10,280 bases of DNA, taken from Ruthenibacterium lactatiformans. GTDB lineage: Bacteria > Bacillota > Clostridia > Oscillospirales > Ruminococcaceae. Of this stretch, positions 6,311-10,280 are shown in pieces. The position numbers and the translations under genes are program-made. A model generated the notes under the pieces. It was not told the DNA's origin. It ran no database searches and was given only the letters and a program-made list of their open reading frames with translations. Location of the stretch: the NCBI RefSeq assembly GCF_000949455.1, contig NZ_JXXK01000056.1, positions 1 to 10,280 of the forward strand, read 5' to 3'. Within the stretch, counting starts at the first letter, position 1. The number at the start of each line of letters is the position of its first letter.

Positions 6311-6348
6311 ACAGAAGCCCCGCTGCCGGCCGGCAGCGGGGCTTCTGT
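6311..6348. terminator. Perfect 38-base palindrome, probable terminator between minus-strand genes
   Basis: ACAGAAGCCCCGCTGCCGG is followed directly by its exact reverse complement, a 19-base-pair inverted repeat with no spacer. It lies just past the stop of the HD-domain gene (6362), where a terminator for that minus-strand gene belongs. The minus-strand flank (TTGATCAGG) has no T-run. Termination is therefore inferred from position and stem strength only. Confidence 0.55.
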
Positions 6349-6361
6349 GTTTCGGTTCGTT

Positions 6362-6877
6362 TTACTGCACGGCCCGGCGCAGCAGCGCGGGGCGGCAGGC
6401 ACGCAGGTTCCGGCGCACGCCCAAGAGGCCATATAGATGGGCCATCTCCAATGTGGCGCAGATCTTATCCGCCAGGCTCACCATATAGGACTCCTTATAA
6501 TAGGGCAAAGGCGCGGTCAGCGGCCACATGTGCTTGCCGATGATGTCCTCTTCCATGGGGGACAGGCCGAAGGCGCGCGCATTTTCCAGCGCGAGCTGCG
6601 GATGGATGACCAGCCGCCGGAAGCGCCCGACGTCTGTCTCCTCCCATTTTTGCAGATACAGGTCGTGCAACAGCCCTGCACGGGCAGCGGCGCGGTAATC
6701 CAGCCCGAAAATGCGGCACAGCGTAAAACCCACATAAGCTACGAACAGGCAATGGTCATAGCAGCTGACGCCTTTGACATGCTGGGGAATGGCGTCCATC
6801 GCGCGCACCATTGGCTCGTCCTCCAGCCCGTTCAGGCAGGCGGCGAACAGCGCGCGGTTCTCTTCTTTCCACTGCAT
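6362..6877 (-). CDS. HD-domain phosphohydrolase
   Basis: This is a soluble 171-residue HD-superfamily metal-dependent phosphohydrolase; the substrate is not predictable from sequence. The metal-binding set is visible in order: H42 (SCYDHCLF), H71-D72 (GLLHDLYL), H92 (VIHPQLALENA), H116 (IIGKHMWPL) and D137 (LADKICA). The spacing resembles clostridial HDIG-type proteins, with KES before the final LADK motif. The longest frame starts at a GTG at 6886, but the AAAGAGG site would overlap that codon. The ATG at 6877 has the same site eight bases upstream and is preferred. The last 20 residues are Arg- and Leu-rich (GVRRNLRACRPALLRRAV). The gene sits alone between two terminators. Confidence 0.88.
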   Translation of the reverse strand: MQWKEENRALFAACLNGLEDEPMVRAMDAIPQHVKGVSCYDHCLFVAYVGFTLCRIFGLDYRAAARAGLLHDLYLQKWEETDVGRFRRLVIHPQLALENARAFGLSPMEEDIIGKHMWPLTAPLPYYKESYMVSLADKICATLEMAHLYGLLGVRRNLRACRPALLRRAVQ

Positions 6878-6972
6878 CGGAATCACCTCTTTGTCGTTTG
6901 CGCACAGCCCACAGCGGGCGTGCAGCCGGGGCGTTTTGCCCCTGTGCTTATGATACGAGAAAAAAGCCGGAT

Positions 6973-7001
6973 TATCTACAAGAAAATGTTACCGCATACA
7001 A
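6973..7001 (-). promoter_or_regulatory. Possible promoter for the HD-domain gene
   Basis: On the minus strand TTGTAT (6996-7001) and TAGATA (6973-6978) are 17 bases apart. GATAAT at 19-base spacing is the alternative -10. Both are imperfect, so confidence is low. A GGGGC-AAAAC-GCCCC hairpin lies between here and the start codon. Confidence 0.35.
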
Positions 7002-7019
7002 ACCTTTTACCTGGATTTG

Positions 7020-7063
7020 AAAAAGGCGCGTTTTGCCGCGGACGGGCCGCCGCAAAACACGCC
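7020..7063 (-). terminator. Rho-independent terminator after mtnN
   Basis: Minus-strand GGCGTGTTTTGCGGCGG pairs with CCGCGGCAAAACGCGCC over about 17 positions with two mismatches, loop CCCGT. It is followed by TTTTTC. The first base lies just past the mtnN stop codon, marking the end of the ychF-mtnN transcript. Confidence 0.85.
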
Positions 7064-7068
7064 GTGAT

Positions 7069-7758
7069 TCAGAGCCGGGAAATCAGGTCCTCACAGATAC
7101 GCGCCGCCGTAGTGCAGTATTCCGTAATATCGAATTCCTTCACCACCAGCGTGTCATAAGCTTCTTCGTCGGCATTGTCGCTCATGGCGCGCAACACCAC
7201 GCAGGGAACACCGTATTTTGCCGCCACGTGGGCCACGGCCGCGCCCTCCATCTCCACACAGTCCGGCGCACAATCAGCCGCAATGGCGTTTTTGGTGGCG
7301 CTGTCGCCCACAAAGGTGTCGCCTGTGGCGATCTTGCCGACAATATATTTTACGCCCGCATCCGTGCAGGCCTGCTCGGCGGCGGCCACAAGCACAGGGT
7401 CTGCCGCAAACTCCTTCAAATACGGGAACGTATCTGAAATCATTTCACGGTCTGCGTCATGGTACACCAGCGTGCCGCCGATGACAACGTCGCCCACGCC
7501 GATCTTATCCGTCATATTGCCCGCAATGCCCGAAAATACCAGCGCTTTTGCGCCGAATCTTGCAATGAGAAGCTGCGCCGCGCAGGCCGCGTTTACCTTG
7601 CCGATGCCCGCGCAGCAAAGCGCCACACGGCGTCCCTGCAGCAGGCCTGTGTAAAACGTCACGCCCGCAACGGTTTCCTCCCCCTTGTCTGTCATACGCT
7701 CACACAAAAGCGCAATTTCTTCCCGCATGGCACCCATCAGGCCGATGATCTTTTCCAT
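7069..7758 (-). CDS. mtnN: 5'-methylthioadenosine/S-adenosylhomocysteine nucleosidase
   Basis: This cytoplasmic enzyme hydrolyses the N-glycosidic bond of methylthioadenosine, S-adenosylhomocysteine and 5'-deoxyadenosine. It removes inhibitory by-products of SAM-dependent reactions and feeds methionine and autoinducer-2 pathways. The 229-residue length is typical. The N-terminal GLMGAMREEI places the acidic residue E14 at the position of E. coli Glu12. FSGIAGN, VEMEGAAVAHVA (E171, ribose binding) and RAMSDNAD (D194, catalytic) are all intact. The start at ATG 7758 has AAGGAGG eight bases upstream, and that site overlaps the TAA stop of ychF. The two genes are 12 bases apart and are therefore probably cotranscribed and translationally coupled. 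A strong terminator follows. Confidence 0.96.
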   Translation of the reverse strand: MEKIIGLMGAMREEIALLCERMTDKGEETVAGVTFYTGLLQGRRVALCCAGIGKVNAACAAQLLIARFGAKALVFSGIAGNMTDKIGVGDVVIGGTLVYHDADREMISDTFPYLKEFAADPVLVAAAEQACTDAGVKYIVGKIATGDTFVGDSATKNAIAADCAPDCVEMEGAAVAHVAAKYGVPCVVLRAMSDNADEEAYDTLVVKEFDITEYCTTAARICEDLISRL

Positions 7759-7770
7759 AGCGGCGCCTCC

Positions 7771-8883
7771 TTACACATTGAACAGGAACTCAATGATGTC
7801 CCCGTCCTGCACCACATATTCCTTGCCCTCGGTGCGCTGCAGGCCCTTGGCCTTCACGTTGGCCATGCTGTAACCGCAGGCGGCGAGGTCGTCGTATTTC
7901 ACCACGCTGGCGCGGATGAAGCCGCGCTCAAAATCGGAATGGATCTTCCCTGCGGCCTGAGGGGCCTTGGTGCCGCGGCGGATGGTCCAGGCGCGGCATT
8001 CCTTTTTGCCGTCCGTCAAAAAGCTGATGAGCCCCAGCAGGCCGTAGCTGGCCTTGATGAGGTTGTCCAGGCCCGTGGCCTCAATGCCCATCTCCGCCAG
8101 GAATTCCTTTTTCTCCTCGGGCGTGTAATCCGCGATATCCTCCTCGGTTTTGGCACAAATGGGGATGCACTCCGCGCCTTCGTCCAGGGCCAGCTTTTTC
8201 ACGGTCTGGTAATGCGGATTGCCCAGCATTCCCTCCATCAGATCGTCCTCGCTCATATTGGCCGCATAGATTACAGGCTTTGCCGTCAACAGGCCCATTT
8301 CGCGCATCTGCAGCACCTGGTCCTCGTCGGCCTCGTCCAGCGGGAAGGTGCGCGCATTTTTGCCCGCGCCCAGATGCTCCTCCAGCGCGCTCAGCCATGC
8401 GGCGCTGGCCAGCGCCTTTTTGTCTCCGGTCTTGCCCGCCTTGGCCATACGCGCCGCACGGTTGGAAACGACCTCCAGGTCGCTCAGGATCAGCTCTGTA
8501 TCAATGGTCTCAATGTCCCGCACCGGGTCCACATTGCCTTCCACATGCACAATGTCCGTGCCTTCAAAGCAGCGCACCACATGCACGATGGCGTCGCATT
8601 CGCGGATGTTGCCCAAAAATTTATTGCCCAGTCCCTCGCCTTTGGACGCACCCTTCACCAAACCGGCGATGTCCACAAATTCCACGATGGCGGGCGTTTT
8701 TTTATTGGTATCCCAAATTTCAGCCAGCTTGTCCAGCCGGGCGTCCGGCACGGGCACGACGCCGGTATTCGGGTCGATGGTGCAGAACGGATAGTTCGCC
8801 GCAGCGGCATTTTTGGTGCTGGTGATGGCGTTGAACAGCGTGCTCTTGCCGACGTTCGGCAGGCCTACGATTCCTAATTTCAT
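7771..8883 (-). CDS. ychF: Ribosome-associated ATPase/GTPase YchF (OLA1 family)
   Basis: YchF is a universally conserved P-loop NTPase of the Obg group that binds the ribosome, prefers ATP and has been linked to stress and redox responses. The 370-residue length is close to the usual 363. The G1 loop is GLPNVGKST (7-15), the G3 region is DIAGLVKGASKGEGLGNKFL (71-90), with the hydrophobic residue that replaces the catalytic Gln in this family. The altered G4 motif NMSE (209-212) explains relaxed base specificity. A coiled-coil insert lies around 130-170 and a TGS domain occupies the last 80 or so residues, ending in DGDIIEFLFNV. The ATG at 8883 has GAGGAAAA directly upstream, with a second AGGAG slightly further. 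It heads the mtnN operon. Its upstream region is occupied by an integrase gene. Confidence 0.97.
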   Translation of the reverse strand: MKLGIVGLPNVGKSTLFNAITSTKNAAAANYPFCTIDPNTGVVPVPDARLDKLAEIWDTNKKTPAIVEFVDIAGLVKGASKGEGLGNKFLGNIRECDAIVHVVRCFEGTDIVHVEGNVDPVRDIETIDTELILSDLEVVSNRAARMAKAGKTGDKKALASAAWLSALEEHLGAGKNARTFPLDEADEDQVLQMREMGLLTAKPVIYAANMSEDDLMEGMLGNPHYQTVKKLALDEGAECIPICAKTEEDIADYTPEEKKEFLAEMGIEATGLDNLIKASYGLLGLISFLTDGKKECRAWTIRRGTKAPQAAGKIHSDFERGFIRASVVKYDDLAACGYSMANVKAKGLQRTEGKEYVVQDGDIIEFLFNV

Positions 8884-8977
8884 TTTTCCTCACATCTCCT
8901 AAAAAAGCCAGTATTTTCAAGGGGTTGCAGCGTACCGTATCGCAGCGTTGACACCATTTTGACACCATTTCTGCCAC
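8884..8977. other. Probable boundary (att region) of an integrated element
   Basis: This 94-base gap separates chromosomal ychF from the integrase stop codon. For tyrosine-recombinase elements the attachment site commonly lies just outside the integrase gene, so the crossover is probably here. The core cannot be identified without the other end. The minus-strand segment reading CAACCCCTTGAAAATACTGG (about 8907-8927) is a candidate only. No convincing ychF promoter is visible in the gap. Confidence 0.45.
8948..8970 (+). repeat. Tandem TTGACACCATT repeats, possible integrase arm-type sites
   Basis: TTGACACCATT occurs twice head to tail with an 11-base period, eight bases past the integrase stop codon. 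Short direct repeats at element ends are typical binding sites for the N-terminal domain of tyrosine integrases. The binding role is inferred. Phasing of 11 bases would put both copies on the same face of the helix. Confidence 0.65.
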
Positions 8978-10168
8978 TTAGGCAATTTGTTCCGTCAGAT
9001 GCTTCTCAAATTGCCGGACGCCGTTCTCCATAGAATCATCGGTCACATGCACGTACCGATCCATTGTTGTTTTTATGCTTGCATGTCCAAGCAGTTTTTG
9101 TAGAACCTTCGGCTGCATGCCGCTCTCGATGGCCCGGGTAGCAAATGTGTGACGGAGTACATGCATGCAGAACCGTTTGATATGGGCCTCATCACACAGC
9201 TTGTACAAATGTGTATCGTAAGAACTATTTTTTGCAGGCTCGCCTGTCCGGAAATTGATAAAGACCAAATCACTCATGACAAGCGATCTTTGCTTACCGG
9301 AACGGCGATCAATAAAAAATAGAACCTGGGTAAGCTTTGGCGACTGTTTTCGAGTGGTACGGCTGGCATAAATTTGCTCCAGAATTTCATATGCACGGTC
9401 GGTCAAAGGAATCGTCCTATAGCTTTGTTTGGTTTTTGGAGGTCCCGCCCGCCAACAACCATTCTGATACCGATACTCAAGTGTTTTATCAACGGTCAAA
9501 GTCCGTTTTTCCCAATTAATGGCATCCCAAGTCAAGCCGATCATTTCTCCAGTACGAAGGCCGGTTTCCAGCAATAATGCGTACTGGAGATAATTGTGGG
9601 AGCGTTTTGCCACCTCTAGGAACTTTTTCTGCTCCTCAATTGTGAGGAAACGGATGTCATCTGAAGCACGAATCGGCTTTGTGCATCTGACACCATTCAT
9701 GGGATGCTTCGGAATCAAGTCGTTCATGAGTGCTGATTTGAACATGGTCCCCATCGCGATATACGCCTGCATAATTGTGGAACCCGCATAGGCATCTTCC
9801 ATATTGTTTAGCACCATTTTGCAATGGAATTGTTTCACATCCGCCAGCAGCATACTGCCTATTACCGGCTGAATATTATGGATATACCGATCACGATAAT
9901 TTCGGAGCGTATTCGGTACCAAACCTGCGATAATCGTCTCGGACCAGTATTGATACCATGCATCAACCGTCATATCAGAGGATGCAAGGACAGTTCCGTG
10001 CCGATTCTCATACTGTGCATCTGCAAGCCAATTCCGAGCCTCTGGAAGCGATGTAAAATAATGATAGCGGCGCTTACCATTTCGATCTACGAACCTTGCG
10101 CAGTACCTACCATCCTTTCTTTGACAAATACCATTTCCGCATTCTTTACCTTTCAGATTTTTACCCAT
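8978..10168 (-). CDS. Tyrosine recombinase (integrase) of a phage or conjugative element
   Basis: This site-specific recombinase (396 residues) integrates and, with an excision factor, excises a mobile element. It has an N-terminal AP2-like arm-binding domain (about 15-55, KDGRYCARFVDRNGKRRYHY), a SAM-like core-binding domain (about 65-155, from MTVDAWYQYW), and a C-terminal catalytic domain. All catalytic residues are present: R205 in ETGLRTGEM, K245 in PPKTKQSYR, H336 and R339 in HVLRHTFATR, H362 in LLGHASIKTT, and nucleophile Y372 in MDRYVHV. The layout resembles Tn916-type and phage integrases of Firmicutes. The longest frame begins at 10228, but the ATG at 10168 is preferred because AAAGGAG sits eight bases upstream and the promoter covers the earlier codons. 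Base use is more A+T-rich than ychF. The element should extend right, beyond the window. Confidence 0.96.
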   Translation of the reverse strand: MGKNLKGKECGNGICQRKDGRYCARFVDRNGKRRYHYFTSLPEARNWLADAQYENRHGTVLASSDMTVDAWYQYWSETIIAGLVPNTLRNYRDRYIHNIQPVIGSMLLADVKQFHCKMVLNNMEDAYAGSTIMQAYIAMGTMFKSALMNDLIPKHPMNGVRCTKPIRASDDIRFLTIEEQKKFLEVAKRSHNYLQYALLLETGLRTGEMIGLTWDAINWEKRTLTVDKTLEYRYQNGCWRAGPPKTKQSYRTIPLTDRAYEILEQIYASRTTRKQSPKLTQVLFFIDRRSGKQRSLVMSDLVFINFRTGEPAKNSSYDTHLYKLCDEAHIKRFCMHVLRHTFATRAIESGMQPKVLQKLLGHASIKTTMDRYVHVTDDSMENGVRQFEKHLTEQIA

Positions 10169-10218
10169 TTGCTGAACTCCTTTTCTGACATGAGAAAAAG
10201 AGCCAATACAACAAACTG

Positions 10219-10247
10219 ATTTTATCATAAATGGGCCTTTTTCTCAA
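10219..10247 (-). promoter_or_regulatory. Promoter of the integrase gene
   Basis: On the minus strand TTGAGA (10242-10247) and TAAAAT (10219-10224) are 17 bases apart. The start site near 10212 gives a short leader of about 45 bases. Imperfect inverted copies of GAGAAAAAG (10193-10201) and CTTTTTCTC (10237-10245) flank the -10, a possible operator arrangement. Confidence 0.6.
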
Positions 10248-10280
10248 GAGAATACAAGCTATATGGCAGTATAGTTCTAT

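Noticed and set aside
7459..8877. 472-codon plus-strand open frame opposite ychF and mtnN
   Set aside because: It crosses two well-recognised genes in antisense, and its length follows from GC-rich codon use. There is no ribosome binding site or domain motif.
1..10280. tRNA, rRNA and CRISPR arrays
   Set aside because: No cloverleaf with CCA-adjacent acceptor stem, no rRNA-like segment and no regularly spaced repeats were seen by eye on either strand. The only tandem repeat is the two-copy TTGACACCATT.

Overview
The window looks like a stretch of chromosome from a GC-rich gut Firmicute of class Clostridia, most likely an Oscillospiraceae/Ruminococcaceae-type anaerobe. That is inferred from strong AGGAGG-type ribosome binding sites, sigma-A-like promoters, GC-rich housekeeping genes, GTG starts and the gene families present; no species can be named. 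Most genes are ordinary metabolic or housekeeping genes. Two segments are visibly richer in A+T than the rest: roughly 2955-4260, and the integrase region from about 8940 to the right edge.

Layout, left to right. On the minus strand and cut by the left edge is a long-form AlaX-type alanyl-tRNA editing protein (1-1145). Divergent from it is malQ, a GH77 4-alpha-glucanotransferase (1379-2854, plus), with a clear promoter, a hairpin-rich leader and a strong terminator. The A+T-rich segment follows on the minus strand. It holds a GrpB-family protein (3040-3555) and an apparently self-contained 33-codon peptide gene (3709-3810) with its own promoter, 5'-terminal hairpin, very strong ribosome binding site and terminator. 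The peptide's terminator overlaps the grpB-family promoter. A 143-residue helical protein of unknown function (4272-4703, plus) is convergent with a membrane-anchored CE15-like esterase (4837-6189, minus); they share a bidirectional terminator. Next on the minus strand are an HD-domain phosphohydrolase (6362-6877) and a two-gene unit ychF-mtnN (8883-7069), in which the ychF stop codon abuts the mtnN ribosome binding site.

The right end carries a tyrosine recombinase (8978-10168, minus) with a full catalytic set and its own promoter. Just past its stop codon lie tandem TTGACACCATT repeats, as expected at the end of an integrated element. The element would extend to the right beyond the window, with its left boundary immediately upstream of ychF.

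Functionally, malQ (alpha-glucan use) and the CE15-like esterase (possible plant cell-wall ester cleavage) fit a gut polysaccharide user. AlaX, YchF and MtnN serve translation quality control, ribosome-associated function and SAM by-product recycling. No complete novel multi-gene system is demonstrable here. The items most worth following up are the 33-codon peptide unit, the integrated-element boundary at ychF, and the uncharacterised 143-residue protein.
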